Notes under the pieces: generated by a model | What the model was told of the DNA's origin: nothing | The model's database searches: none | The model's input: the letters and a program-made list of their open reading frames with translations, nothing else | DNA from: DATFQE01 sp963738205 | Lineage (GTDB): Bacteria > Actinomycetota > Thermoleophilia > Gaiellales > Gaiellaceae | Length of the DNA stretch: 64,000 bases | Direction: 5' to 3' | NCBI GenBank assembly: GCA_963738205.1 | Contig: CAVTVQ010000007.1 | Location: 992,001-1,056,000 of the forward strand | Part shown: positions 8,395 through 18,871 of the stretch, piece after piece | How positions within the stretch are numbered: the stretch's first letter is position 1 | Layout: each line of letters opens with the position of its first letter | Translations under genes and position numbers: made by a program

Positions 8395-9285
8395 TTGCCC
8401 TCCACGCCTTTCCCCATGCCCGTTCTCATCGTCATCGGACTGTTCGCCGGCGCCTGGCTGGTCGCCCGCGCCAGCGGTGTGGTCGCCCGTGTCGTTCTGA
8501 CCTGGCACGACCGTCGCAGCCACAACCCCGAGCTCGGGCAGAGCGAGATCGCGACGATCAAGCGCCGCGAGACGCTCGTCGCCCTCGTGCAGGACGCGAT
8601 CGCGATCGCTGGGTTCGTGACCGCCGGCGTCCTCTCGTTTGCCCAGCTGATCGGCGGCGTCGACCGGCTGACCGCGATCGCGGGCGCCTCGTTCCTGCTC
8701 GTGCTGGTCGGCTTCGCGCTCCAGCGCGTCCTGACCGACATCATCGCCGGCTTCGCAATGTTCGCCGAGCGCTGGTACTCGGTCGGCGACACGATCTTCG
8801 TCCCCGGGCACGAGCTGCAGGGCATCGTCGAGGACGTCTCCTTGCGCCGGACGCGGCTGCGGACGCTGGACGGCGAGATGATCCACATCCACAACTCGCA
8901 GATCCCGGCCGTCCGCGTGCTCCCTCAGGGCGTCAAGGAGCTGGCGGTCGAGCTGTTCGTCACCGACGGGGGCCGTGCCGAGTCGATCATCGGCAGCGTG
9001 GTCTCGGCGCTTCCCGAGAGCTCGACGACCTTCGTCCGCCGCCCCTGGGTCGAGCAGATAGAGGACGTCGGCGACAGCCTCGTCCGGATTCGCATGCGCG
9101 CATCGGTCGTGCCGGGACGCGAGTGGCTGGTGGACGGCTTCTTCGCCGATCTCCTGCGGGCCCGCTCGGGCGAGGCGCTCATCGCGCACGGCCCGGTGGC
9201 GCTCGTCGTGGACGAGGGCACCACGTCGAGCTTCGCGCGCGCGAGCGCGATCTCGCGCCGCTCGCGCACCGCGCACGCCGCCTAG
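8395..9285 (+). CDS. MscS-family mechanosensitive channel protein
   Basis: A 296-residue protein. The first 130 residues hold three membrane helices, and the pore-lining third helix continues into LQRVLTDIIAGFAMFAERWYSVGDTIFV, the hallmark MscS pore/beta-domain junction. The middle beta-domain (IVEDVSLRRTRLRTLDGEMIHIHNSQI) and an alpha/beta C-terminal domain follow. It would release solutes on hypo-osmotic shock. TTG 8395 follows TAGCGT by nine bases; ATG 8416 is the alternative. Divergent from the epimerase operon. Confidence 0.88.
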   Translation: MPSTPFPMPVLIVIGLFAGAWLVARASGVVARVVLTWHDRRSHNPELGQSEIATIKRRETLVALVQDAIAIAGFVTAGVLSFAQLIGGVDRLTAIAGASFLLVLVGFALQRVLTDIIAGFAMFAERWYSVGDTIFVPGHELQGIVEDVSLRRTRLRTLDGEMIHIHNSQIPAVRVLPQGVKELAVELFVTDGGRAESIIGSVVSALPESSTTFVRRPWVEQIEDVGDSLVRIRMRASVVPGREWLVDGFFADLLRARSGEALIAHGPVALVVDEGTTSSFARASAISRRSRTAHAA

Positions 9286-9313
9286 CGCTCGACTCGATCG
9301 AACCGTCGGGCGG

Positions 9314-10480
9314 CTAAAGGCTCGCTAGGGCTTCGAGCAGCCGGTCGACCTCGCCGGCCGTGTTGTAGTGCACGACGCCGATCCGCAGCGCCCCGCCCCG
9401 CTCCTCGAGGCCGAGCGCGCGCAGGACTTCGAGCGCGTAGTAGTTGCCGTGCCAGGCCGCGATGTCTCGCTCGGCCAGGCGCTCGGCCAGGGTGGCCGAG
9501 TCGTGCTCGGCGTGGGTGAGCGCGAACGTCGGCACACGGCCGTCCATCATCGGCAGCCCGTGCAGGGTGTACGCCTCCGGCAGGCCCGAGAGGAACCGCT
9601 CGCCGAGCGCGGTCTCGTGCGCGACGATGGCGTCCAAGCCGAGCGAGTCGACGTAACGGACACACGCGGTGAAGCCGGCGAGGAGCTCGTGCGGCTGCGT
9701 GCCCGTCTCGAAGCGCTGGCCGAGCGGCTCGTCGGGCGCAGGGCGGACCTTGTAGGGCCGCCAGCGCTCGAGTAGCTCGCGGCGGGCGAACGCGAGGCCC
9801 AGATGCGGGCCGTAGAACTTGTACGGCGAGCAGATGAGGACGTCGGCGCCGACGGCTACGACGTCGATCGGCCCGTGTGGCGCGTAGTGCACTGCGTCGA
9901 CCCAAGCGAGCGCGCCGGCGTCGTGGGCGAGGGCGGTGACGCGGGCGACGTCGACCAGGGTCCCGAGCGCGTTCGACGCCCACGGGAACGCGACCACCCG
10001 CGTCCGCTCGGTGAGCCGCCGCTCGAGGTCGTCGAGGTCGAGGCGGCCCTGTCCGTCGATGTCCACGAAGCCGACCTGCAGGTCGAGGTCGCGCGCCAGC
10101 TCCAGCCAGGGTGAGACGTTCGCGTCGTGGTCGAGCCGCGTGACGAGCAGCTCGTCCCCGGCGGCCAGCTCGCGGCCCAGGGTGCGCGTCAGCGTGAAGT
10201 TCAGCGACGTCATGTTGGGGCCGAAGACGACCTCCTCCGCCTCCGCGCCGAGGAATGAGGCCGCGGCCGAGCGGGCCTCGTCGAGCATCGCGTCGGTCCG
10301 GCGGCTGTTCTCGAAGAACCCACCGGTGTTCGCGTTCGCCTCGCGCAGGTAGCCGGCGATCGCGTCGATGACCTCGTCCGGCACCTGCGTGCCCGCGGGG
10401 CCGTCGAAGAACGCGGTCGGCCCCGACAGCGCGGAGAAGCGCGCGCGGACGGCCTCGACGTCGAGCAGGGTTGCGCTCAC
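9314..10480 (-). CDS. Cysteine desulfurase-like PLP-dependent enzyme (class V aminotransferase fold)
   Basis: 388 residues. FFDGPAGTQVPDEV, NANTGGFF and GPNMTSLNF are class V aminotransferase landmarks; the PLP lysine lies in ICSPYKFYGPH, and RFETGTQPHELLAGF follows. This matches the SufS/CsdA-related group annotated cysteine desulfurase-like, but the usual mobile-loop cysteine of SufS is not evident where expected, so sulfur-transfer activity is uncertain. No Fe-S assembly genes are nearby. GTG 10480 lies six bases after TAGCGT (10487-10492), a leaderless start. Confidence 0.8.
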   Translation of the reverse strand: MSATLLDVEAVRARFSALSGPTAFFDGPAGTQVPDEVIDAIAGYLREANANTGGFFENSRRTDAMLDEARSAAASFLGAEAEEVVFGPNMTSLNFTLTRTLGRELAAGDELLVTRLDHDANVSPWLELARDLDLQVGFVDIDGQGRLDLDDLERRLTERTRVVAFPWASNALGTLVDVARVTALAHDAGALAWVDAVHYAPHGPIDVVAVGADVLICSPYKFYGPHLGLAFARRELLERWRPYKVRPAPDEPLGQRFETGTQPHELLAGFTACVRYVDSLGLDAIVAHETALGERFLSGLPEAYTLHGLPMMDGRVPTFALTHAEHDSATLAERLAERDIAAWHGNYYALEVLRALGLEERGGALRIGVVHYNTAGEVDRLLEALASL

Positions 10481-10551
10481 AGGGAGACGCTACTGCCCGC
10501 GCGCTCTTCGGCGTCACGTACGCCGTCCGAACGCCGTCGTACGGTACGGCG

Positions 10552-10737
10552 ATGCGCAGGCTCAGGGAGTTGAGCGAAGCCGAGTGCTACGCGCGCTGCT
10601 ACGGCAGCGGCGACGAGGGAGTCCGCGTCGTGAGGGTGGAGCCGAGAAGGTCGAGGTACGCTGGCCACGTCTCCGGTGAAGAGCTCCGCCGCCTCTTCGA
10701 GCTCAGGCTCGACGCCCGCCAGCCCGAAGCCGCCTAG
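10552..10737 (+). CDS. Small hypothetical protein, 61 residues
   Basis: ATG 10552 lies six bases after TACGGT (10540-10545), the leaderless pattern of this genome. The product is charged and Arg/Glu-rich, with a CYARCYGSGDEG cysteine pair and an EELRRLFELRL helix. Its 3' end overlaps the start region of the Mug gene by 62 bases. I do not recognise a family; it resembles small conserved actinobacterial proteins. Confidence 0.5.
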   Translation: MRRLRELSEAECYARCYGSGDEGVRVVRVEPRRSRYAGHVSGEELRRLFELRLDARQPEAA

Positions 10738-11245
10738 CGCGGTTCCGGACGTCCTCGCGCCGGGGCTCGCAGTGGTGTTCTGCGGCATCAACCCCGGTCG
10801 AGTGTCGGCCGCCGCGGGGCAGCATTTCGCGAATCCACGCAACGACTTCTGGCGTCTGCTCCACGACGCGGGCTTCACGCCTCGCCTGCTCGACCCGGCG
10901 GAGCAGTTCGACCTGCTCGCATTCGGCTGCGGGGTGACGAATGCGGCCTACCGCACGACCCCCGGCTCGGGCGACCTGCGCCGCGCGGACTTCGCGGGCT
11001 CGGCGGAGCGGCTCGCCCGGATCGCGAGGGAACTGCGGCCGCGCTGCATCGCCTTCGTCGGCAAGGAGGCCTACCGCGGCGCGTTCGGGGAGCGTCCGAA
11101 GCTCGGACTACAGGAGCGGGCGCTCGGAGACACGCGTCTCTTCGTGCTGCCGTCGACCTCGCCGGCGAACGCGGCCGTGCCCTACGACGAGCGCCTGCAG
11201 TGGTTCAGGCGGCTCGCTCAGCCGGTCGTGTTCGTGTCGCCCTGA
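10676..11245 (+). CDS. mug: G:T/U-mismatch-specific DNA glycosylase (Mug/TDG type)
   Basis: The uracil-DNA glycosylase fold of the Mug/TDG family is shown by VVFCGINPGR (the GINPG active-site motif), FANPRNDFWRLLHDAGF, LLAFGCGVTNAA, FVGKEAYRGAFG and the late LPSTSPANAA loop. It excises uracil or thymine opposite G, and related adducts, to start base-excision repair. 189 residues from GTG 10676; the first 20 residues are Ser/Pro-rich and poorly conserved, so a slightly later start is possible. Convergent with the lipoprotein gene. Confidence 0.88.
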   Translation: MKSSAASSSSGSTPASPKPPSAVPDVLAPGLAVVFCGINPGRVSAAAGQHFANPRNDFWRLLHDAGFTPRLLDPAEQFDLLAFGCGVTNAAYRTTPGSGDLRRADFAGSAERLARIARELRPRCIAFVGKEAYRGAFGERPKLGLQERALGDTRLFVLPSTSPANAAVPYDERLQWFRRLAQPVVFVSP

Positions 11246-11583
11246 GGGTCGAAGCCGCCGGATTGGTTGAGCGGCTTCTTGTCGATCGCGTCGATGCAGC
11301 CCCGCTTGATCGGCTCCTGCAGCTGCGGCTGGCCGGGATTCGAGCGTGCGACGGCGTCGCCGATCGCGTCCTTCGTCGCCGCCTCCGCGTTGTACGTGGA
11401 CTGGAGGTCCTTGAGCGAGAAGCCGGTGCACTGCTGGTAGCCGTTTTCGTAGGCGAGCTGGGACTCCTGGTCGCCGGCGGTTTGGCTGCCACCACCGCTA
11501 CTCGGGCCGGTCCCGGTGTCGGTGCTGCCGCAACCGGCGAGCACGATCGTACCGGCCAGGATCGCTAGGAGTGTTGTCCGCAT
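11218..11583 (-). CDS. Small lipoprotein, unknown function
   Basis: 121 residues with a type II signal peptide: TTLLAILAGTIVLAGC has lipobox LAGC with Cys18, so the protein would be lipid-anchored outside the membrane. A Gly/Ser/Thr-rich linker (about residues 20-36) precedes a short charged domain with two more cysteines (QQCTGF and KRGCIDA). TACTCT (11592-11597) lies eight bases before ATG 11583. It follows nadE on the same strand but carries its own promoter. Confidence 0.75.
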   Translation of the reverse strand: MRTTLLAILAGTIVLAGCGSTDTGTGPSSGGGSQTAGDQESQLAYENGYQQCTGFSLKDLQSTYNAEAATKDAIGDAVARSNPGQPQLQEPIKRGCIDAIDKKPLNQSGGFDPQGDTNTTG

Positions 11584-11607
11584 TGCTTCGAAGAGTAACC
11601 CGTCCCG

Positions 11608-13329
<1,722 letters not shown>

Positions 13330-13372
13330 CTGCCCTCAGTCTAGGTTTTCGACTATCAGTCAAAAACTTACC

Positions 13373-14092
13373 ATGGCACAGAGCATGGTGGGGAACATCG
13401 TCATCGATCGCCGCTTCCGCGGCCCGACGGGGTCCGGGAACGGCGGGTACACGTGTGGTGTCGTCGCGGCCTTTCTCGACGGGCCGGCGGAGGTGACGTT
13501 GCGGCGCCCGCCGCCGCTCGACCGCCCGCTCGTCGTCGAACGCGACGGCGACGCAGGCCTACGGGTGCTGGACGGGGGCGTGGTCGTCGCCGAGGCGGGC
13601 CCGGCCGCTGTCGAACTGGACGCGCCGGAGCCGCCGACGTTCGGCGAGGCGGCTGCCGCGGCGCTGCCCGCAGGCGACCTCGACAGCCCCTTCCCGGAGT
13701 GCTTCGTCTGCGGGCCCCATCGTCGGGACGGCGACGGTCTGCGCATCTTCGCCGGCCCGTACGGCGACGGCCCGGTCGCCGCGACCTGGGTGCCGATACA
13801 GGCGTACGTCGCGCCGGAGTTCGTCTGGGCGGCGCTCGACTGCCCCGGCGCCTACGCGGGCGGCTTCGGGACCGGCGAGCGGGGCACGCTCGTGCTCGGC
13901 CGGCTTGCCGCGCGTGTCGATGCGGTCCCCCGGGCGGGCGAGCGCTGCGTGGTGGTCGGCTGGCCGCTCGGCGAGGAGGGGCGCAAGATCTACGCCGGCA
14001 CGGCGCTCTACGGCGAGGGCGGCCGCGTGCTGGGGGTTGCGCGCGCCACCTGGATCGAGCCACTGTCGCCCCGAGCTACGTCCGGGGTCTGA
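13373..14092 (+). CDS. Hotdog-fold thioesterase-like protein
   Basis: About 240 residues with two repeats of hotdog character: GSGNGGYTCGVVAAFL, LRRPPPLDRPLVVER, then the cysteine motif FPECFVCGP, DCPGAYAGGF and a terminal GRVLGVARATWIE. Related actinobacterial proteins are assigned to the acyl-CoA thioesterase superfamily; the substrate is not known. ATG 13373 or ATG 13385 could be the start; both lie close to TA-rich sequence in the short gap divergent from nadE. Confidence 0.7.
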   Translation: MAQSMVGNIVIDRRFRGPTGSGNGGYTCGVVAAFLDGPAEVTLRRPPPLDRPLVVERDGDAGLRVLDGGVVVAEAGPAAVELDAPEPPTFGEAAAAALPAGDLDSPFPECFVCGPHRRDGDGLRIFAGPYGDGPVAATWVPIQAYVAPEFVWAALDCPGAYAGGFGTGERGTLVLGRLAARVDAVPRAGERCVVVGWPLGEEGRKIYAGTALYGEGGRVLGVARATWIEPLSPRATSGV

Positions 14093-14117
14093 CCCCGGAC
14101 GCGGCCCGACCAGACCG

Positions 14118-14885
14118 TCAGCGCCGAAGCCGGATCGCGTTCAGGTCGTCGCTCAGGATGTCCTCGATCCGCCGCTCGAGCTGCTCGGGCGGGTCGTGCT
14201 CGGCGTGCAGGTAGCGCCCCGAGAGCTGGTCGAAGCGGCCTGACGCCAACGCGAGTACGAGCTCGGGCGCCGCCTCGGGCGGCGTCCACGGTGCCTCGTC
14301 GGGGAAGACACCCTCCGTCATCTCCGTGCGCACGAGCCCCGGGCTGATCGGGAAGACCGGGATGCCGTACGGCTCGAGCTGCAGTGCCAGCGTCTCGCCG
14401 AAGCGCGTGATCGCGGCCTTGCTCGAGCTGTAGGCCGTCGACCTGGAGCCGGGCAGGTAGGCGGCGCCGCTCGCCGTGATCACGATCCGGCCGCGACCGC
14501 GCTCGATCAGCCGCGGGATCACCGTGCGGCAGCAGAGGTAGACGCCGAGCACGTTGACCTCGAGCACGCGCCACCAGTTGTCCGGTTCGAGCTCCCAGGC
14601 GTGCTCCTCCCAGATCGCCATGCCCGCATTGGCGAAGAGCAGGTCGATCGGGCCGAGCTCGCGTTCGACCCGCTCCACCATCGACTCCACCGCCCCGCGG
14701 TCGGAGACGTCCGCGACGATCGCCACGCCGTCGATCTCGCGCGCGACGGCATCGACCTCGTCGCGCGTCCTTGCCGAGACGGCGACGCGCATCCCCGCGT
14801 CCGCCAGCGCGCGCGCCACGTCGGCGCCGATTCCGCGGCCGCCGCCGGTGACGAGGGCGACCTGTCCTTCGAGCTCAGACGGCAT
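14118..14885 (-). CDS. Short-chain dehydrogenase/reductase
   Basis: 255 residues of classical SDR type: cofactor motif TGGGRGIG (residues 12-19), FANAGMA, serine in ITASGAAYL, and catalytic YSSSK near 150-154, with SPGLVRTEM after it. It would oxidise an alcohol or reduce a carbonyl with NAD(P). ATG 14885 overlaps the end of the acyl-CoA synthetase gene by 11 bases, so the two are translationally coupled and may act on the same substrate chain. Confidence 0.9.
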   Translation of the reverse strand: MPSELEGQVALVTGGGRGIGADVARALADAGMRVAVSARTRDEVDAVAREIDGVAIVADVSDRGAVESMVERVERELGPIDLLFANAGMAIWEEHAWELEPDNWWRVLEVNVLGVYLCCRTVIPRLIERGRGRIVITASGAAYLPGSRSTAYSSSKAAITRFGETLALQLEPYGIPVFPISPGLVRTEMTEGVFPDEAPWTPPEAAPELVLALASGRFDQLSGRYLHAEHDPPEQLERRIEDILSDDLNAIRLRR

Positions 14886-16755
14886 TGGCAATCTCCTCCA
14901 GGGTCTCGGGGTTCTCGAGCGACGACAGGTCGCCCGGGTCGCGGCCGAGCGCCTTGGCGCGGACGGCGCGCCGCACGATCTTGGCGCTGCGGGTCTTCGG
15001 CAGCGCGGGCACGAAGAGCACGCGTTCGGGGCGGAACGCCTTGCCGAGCTCGGCGGCGACGCGCTCGGCCACCTCGCGGGCCAATGCCTCATCTCCCGCG
15101 CGTCCCGGCACCGTCGCGCAGAACAGCCACGCCACCTCGCCCTTGACCTCGTGCGGGACGCCGACGGCCGCCGCCTCGGACACTGCGGGGTGACCCACGG
15201 CCGCGGACTCCAGCTCGGCCGGCCCGATCCGCTTGCCGGCGATGTTCAGCGTGTCGTCGGAGCGGCCGTGCAGGAACCAGTAGCCGTCCTCGTCGACCGA
15301 GGCCCAGTCGCCGTGCGTCCAGACGCCGGGAAAACGCGACCAGTAGGTCTCGAGGTACCGCTCCGGGTCGCGCCAGAACCCGCGTGTCATCCCGGGGAAC
15401 GGCTTGCGGCAGACGAGCTCGCCCACCTCCCCGGTGCGGACGAGCGAGTTGCCCTCCGCGTCGATGACGTCCATCGCCATCCCGAGCGCAGGCCCGCCGA
15501 GCGAGCACGCCTTGATCGGGACCGCCGGCGTCGGCGAGAGGAAGCACGCGCCGACCTCGGTGCCGCCCGAGCAGTTGATGATCGGGCAGCGCGAGCCCCC
15601 CACCTGCTCGAACAGCCAGCGGTAGGGCTGCGGGTTCCACGGCTCCCCGGTCGTCACCATCGTGCGCAGCGACGAGAGGTCGGTCTGCGGGTCGCCCTGC
15701 GGGATGAGCGCGCGGACGAGCGTCGGCGAGACGCCGAGAATCGTGATGCGCTCGTCCTCGATCAGCCGCCACAGGCGGTCGGGCGGGAAGTCCGGCGCCC
15801 CTTCGGCGAAGACAAGCGTCGCGCCGAGCGCGTGCCCGCCGACCACGGTCCACGGGCCCATGATCCAGCCCATGTCGGTGGCGAAGTGGATCACGTCGCC
15901 GGGACGAGCGTCGGCCTGGTAGCAGACCTCGCGCGCGATCGAGACCAGAAAGCCGCCCTGGACGTGCACGACTCCCTTCGGCGTGCCGGTCGTCCCGGAC
16001 GTGTAGGTGAGGAGGTAGGGCGTCTCCGAGTCGAGCTCAGCAGGCGGCAGCGTCCCCGGCTGCTCGGCGACGAGCTCATCCCATGGCGCCAGCACGACGT
16101 GCTCCAGTGTGGGAGCGCCCGCGCGCGCCTCTTCGAGGATCTCCAGCATCGGAACCGCACGGCCGCGCCGGGACGAGACCGGCGTCGTGATCGCCACCTT
16201 CGCCTCCGACGCCTGCAGCCGCTGAAGCACGGCCGGCGCGGCGAAGCCCGAGAAGATCGGCACCTGGATCGCGCCGAGATGGGCGCACGCGTGGGATGCC
16301 ACCGCGACCTCCTGTGACATCGGCAGGTAGATCGCAACGCGGTCGCCTGCCTCGACTCCCCGCGCGGCCAGAGCCTCGGCGAGCCGCGTGACCTGGTCGG
16401 ACATGGCCGCGTAGGACAGCGTGCGACGCGTGCCGTCCTCGGCGAGCGAGACGCAGGCGGTCGTGTCCGGCGTCCGCTCGGCCCAGCGGTGCACGCAGTT
16501 CGCGGCGATGTTGACCGTGCCGCCGACGAACCACGTCGCCCACTCGGGGCCACGCGAGAGGTCGACGACGGCGTCCCACGGGCGCGAGAACTCCAACCCC
16601 ATGTCCTCGACTGCCGCGGCCCAGAACCACTCGGGATCGTCCTGCGAGCGACGGAGGAGCTCGCCGTAGTCGTCGAAGCCGTGGCGCCGCATCAGGCGCG
16701 TGACGTTCGCGCGCTCGAGCACCTCTTGCGTGGGCTGCCAGACGACCTCGGCCAC
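14875..16755 (-). CDS. AMP-forming acyl-CoA synthetase (acetoacetyl-/acetyl-CoA synthetase-like)
   Basis: 626 residues. Adenylating-enzyme core motifs are intact: YTSGTTGTPKG, IINCSGGTEVG, THGDWA, the hinge GRSDDTLNIAGKRIGPAE and the C-terminal catalytic lysine in PKTRSAKIVRR. The N-terminal part resembles acetyl-CoA-synthetase-type extensions, so a short carboxylic acid is likely activated to its CoA ester. GTG 16755 follows TAGGCT (16764-16769) by eight bases. Operon with the SDR downstream. Confidence 0.9.
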   Translation of the reverse strand: MAEVVWQPTQEVLERANVTRLMRRHGFDDYGELLRRSQDDPEWFWAAAVEDMGLEFSRPWDAVVDLSRGPEWATWFVGGTVNIAANCVHRWAERTPDTTACVSLAEDGTRRTLSYAAMSDQVTRLAEALAARGVEAGDRVAIYLPMSQEVAVASHACAHLGAIQVPIFSGFAAPAVLQRLQASEAKVAITTPVSSRRGRAVPMLEILEEARAGAPTLEHVVLAPWDELVAEQPGTLPPAELDSETPYLLTYTSGTTGTPKGVVHVQGGFLVSIAREVCYQADARPGDVIHFATDMGWIMGPWTVVGGHALGATLVFAEGAPDFPPDRLWRLIEDERITILGVSPTLVRALIPQGDPQTDLSSLRTMVTTGEPWNPQPYRWLFEQVGGSRCPIINCSGGTEVGACFLSPTPAVPIKACSLGGPALGMAMDVIDAEGNSLVRTGEVGELVCRKPFPGMTRGFWRDPERYLETYWSRFPGVWTHGDWASVDEDGYWFLHGRSDDTLNIAGKRIGPAELESAAVGHPAVSEAAAVGVPHEVKGEVAWLFCATVPGRAGDEALAREVAERVAAELGKAFRPERVLFVPALPKTRSAKIVRRAVRAKALGRDPGDLSSLENPETLEEIANAV

Positions 16756-16791
16756 TGCAGCGAAGCCTAGTGCCCACGCGCGGTCACACCA

Positions 16792-16834
16792 TTGACACCG
16801 TTGGCTAGTGCCAGCTAAGTTAGCGGTCGCTAAC
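16792..16834 (+). promoter_or_regulatory. Promoter and palindromic operator of the MFS-TetR operon
   Basis: TTGACA (16792-16797), 18 bases, TAAGTT (16816-16821). The palindrome GTTAGCGGTCGCTAAC (16819-16834; 7-base arms, 2-base centre) covers the -10/start-site region and ends one base before the GTG start. This position fits repression by the TetR protein encoded second in the operon. Confidence 0.65.
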
Positions 16835-16835
16835 C

Positions 16836-18263
16836 GTGAAGGCCCGAATCTTCGATCCCGAGACGCGCAAGTGGTGGACGCTCGCCGCCGTTTCGTTCGG
16901 GCTGTTCATGATCATGCTCGACAACACGGTCGTGAACGTCGCGCTGCCGGCGATCCAGGACGATCTCGGCGTCGGGCTCTCCGAGCTGGAGTGGATCGTC
17001 ACCGGCTACGCGCTCACCTTCGCCGCCTTCATGCTCACGGGCGGGAAGCTGGCCGACCTCATGGGTCGGCGGCTGATCTTCGTCGTCGGGCTCACGATCT
17101 TCACGCTCGCGTCGCTCGCCTGCGGCCTGGCCGACAGCGCCAACGTCCTGATCGGGGCCCGGATCGTCCAGGGCGTAGGCGCGGCGCTGATGAACCCGGC
17201 GACCCTGTCGATCATTTCGGCGACCTTCCCGCCCGAGCAGCGCGGCACGGCGATCGGGATCTGGGCCGGCGTGTCCGCCCTCGCGCTCGCGATCGGCCCG
17301 CTTGTCGGCGGCCTGCTGACCGAGCACGCCAGCTGGAGCTGGATCTTCTTCGTCAACGTGCCGGTCGGCATCGCCGCGATCGCGGCCAGCTTTCTCCTAA
17401 TCGACGAGAGCAGGGATATGAGCGAGAACCAGCGGCTCGACCTGCCGGGGCTGCTCGCCTCGGGGATCGGCCTGTTCTCGTTGACGTACGGGCTGATCGA
17501 GGCGAACACGTACGGCTGGACCTCAGGCCGGATCCTGGCGTGCTTCACGGTGGCCGTCGTCGCGCTCGTCGGCTTCGTGCTGCTGGAGCAGCACCAGCGC
17601 GTCCCGATGCTCGACCTCGGTCTCTTCCGCGACCGGACCTTCGCCGGCGCGAACGCCGTGATGCTGCTCGTCGCCCTGGCGATGTTCGGCGTCTTCTTCT
17701 TCGTGTCGCTCTACATGCAGAACATCCTCGGCTACTCGGCTGTGCAGGCGGGCGCCGCCTTCCTGCCGATGACGCTGTTGATCGTCCTGATCGCGCCGAT
17801 CGCCGGGAAGGCGTCCGACCGCTTCGGCTCTCGCTGGCTGATGGGCTCCGGCATGACGCTCCTCTCGCTCCAGCTCTTGTACTTCTCGCGCCTCGGGCTC
17901 GACGAGACGTACTGGCGGATCCTGCCGGCGATGCTGATCGGCGGCGTCGGCATGGCGCTGGTGATGACGCCGAGCGCCGCGGCCGTGATGAGCAGCGTCC
18001 GCGTGGACAAGGCCGGCGTCGGCTCCGCGGTGCTGAACTCGTCGCGTCAGATCGGCGGCTCGGTTGGCATCGCGCTGATCGGCGCCATCGTCGCGCACGT
18101 CGCCGGCGGCCGCCGGACGCCCCAGGCGTTCGTCGACGGCTTCTCGACCGCGCTCGAGGTGGCCGCGCTGATCGCGCTGGCGGGCGCCGTGCTCGCGGTC
18201 ACCACGGTGCGCGCCAGCCGCCGCACGCAGGCTGCGGCACCCGTGACGGAAACCGCCGCATGA
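16836..18263 (+). CDS. MFS transporter, DHA2 (EmrB/QacA) family, 14 helices
   Basis: 475 residues with about 14 membrane helices. LDNTVVNVALPAIQ in helix 1 and WIVTGYALTFAAFM in helix 2 are the DHA2 drug:H+ antiporter signatures; GGKLADLMGRR is motif A and GPLVGGLL belongs to motif C. It should export drugs or other amphipathic compounds. GTG 16836 is set by the promoter/operator just upstream. Its stop overlaps the TetR start by ATGA. Confidence 0.9.
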   Translation: MKARIFDPETRKWWTLAAVSFGLFMIMLDNTVVNVALPAIQDDLGVGLSELEWIVTGYALTFAAFMLTGGKLADLMGRRLIFVVGLTIFTLASLACGLADSANVLIGARIVQGVGAALMNPATLSIISATFPPEQRGTAIGIWAGVSALALAIGPLVGGLLTEHASWSWIFFVNVPVGIAAIAASFLLIDESRDMSENQRLDLPGLLASGIGLFSLTYGLIEANTYGWTSGRILACFTVAVVALVGFVLLEQHQRVPMLDLGLFRDRTFAGANAVMLLVALAMFGVFFFVSLYMQNILGYSAVQAGAAFLPMTLLIVLIAPIAGKASDRFGSRWLMGSGMTLLSLQLLYFSRLGLDETYWRILPAMLIGGVGMALVMTPSAAAVMSSVRVDKAGVGSAVLNSSRQIGGSVGIALIGAIVAHVAGGRRTPQAFVDGFSTALEVAALIALAGAVLAVTTVRASRRTQAAAPVTETAA

Positions 18264-18871
18264 CCGTCCAGCGAACACGGCTCCCCGCCGAGGAGCGTCG
18301 CGCGGCAGTGCTCGACGCGGCGTGCGTGATCTTCTCGCGAGGCTCGTACCGAAGCACGACGACGGCCGAGATCGCCAAGCACGCGGGCGTGACGGAGCCG
18401 GTGCTGTACCGGCACTTCAGCTCGAAGCGGGACCTCTACCTCGCGTGTCTCGAGGAGGCGTGGCGCGACACGCGCGAGCTGTGGGAGGGCGCCATCGAGG
18501 ACGAGCCCGATCCGACGCTGTGGGTGATGGCCATGGGCACGGCGTACCTGACCACCAAGGATCGGCGCGGTCAGCTCACCCACCTCTGGCTGCAGTCGCT
18601 GTCGGAGGCGAGCGACGACCCGGAGATGCGCAAGTTTCTCCGTCGGCAGCTTCAGGACGTCCATCGCCACGTGGCCGACGTCATCCGCGCCTCCCAGACG
18701 GCGGGCGGCATCCTCCCGGGCCGCGACCCGGACGTCGAAGCGTGGGTCTTCATCTCGCTCGGCCTGCTGGGCACGGTCGGGCGGCGCCTGGGCGGCGTGG
18801 TGGGCGACGACTTCGCGAAGATCATGGACGCGCGCCGGGAGTGGATGACCGGCCGCACCCCGGACGCCTAG
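18260..18871 (+). CDS. TetR-family transcriptional repressor
   Basis: 203 residues. The N-terminal helix-turn-helix is typical (RRAAVLDAACVIFSRGSYRSTT, TAEIAKHAGVTEPVLYRHFSSK); the rest is an all-helical ligand-binding and dimer domain. Co-transcribed with and 4 bases overlapping the exporter, it most likely represses its own operon through the palindrome at 16819-16834. Confidence 0.9.
   Translation: MTVQRTRLPAEERRAAVLDAACVIFSRGSYRSTTTAEIAKHAGVTEPVLYRHFSSKRDLYLACLEEAWRDTRELWEGAIEDEPDPTLWVMAMGTAYLTTKDRRGQLTHLWLQSLSEASDDPEMRKFLRRQLQDVHRHVADVIRASQTAGGILPGRDPDVEAWVFISLGLLGTVGRRLGGVVGDDFAKIMDARREWMTGRTPDA

Noticed and set aside
16076..16777. Additional frames inside the acyl-CoA synthetase gene
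   Set aside because: Alternate-frame shadows; all adenylate-forming motifs lie in the chosen frame.
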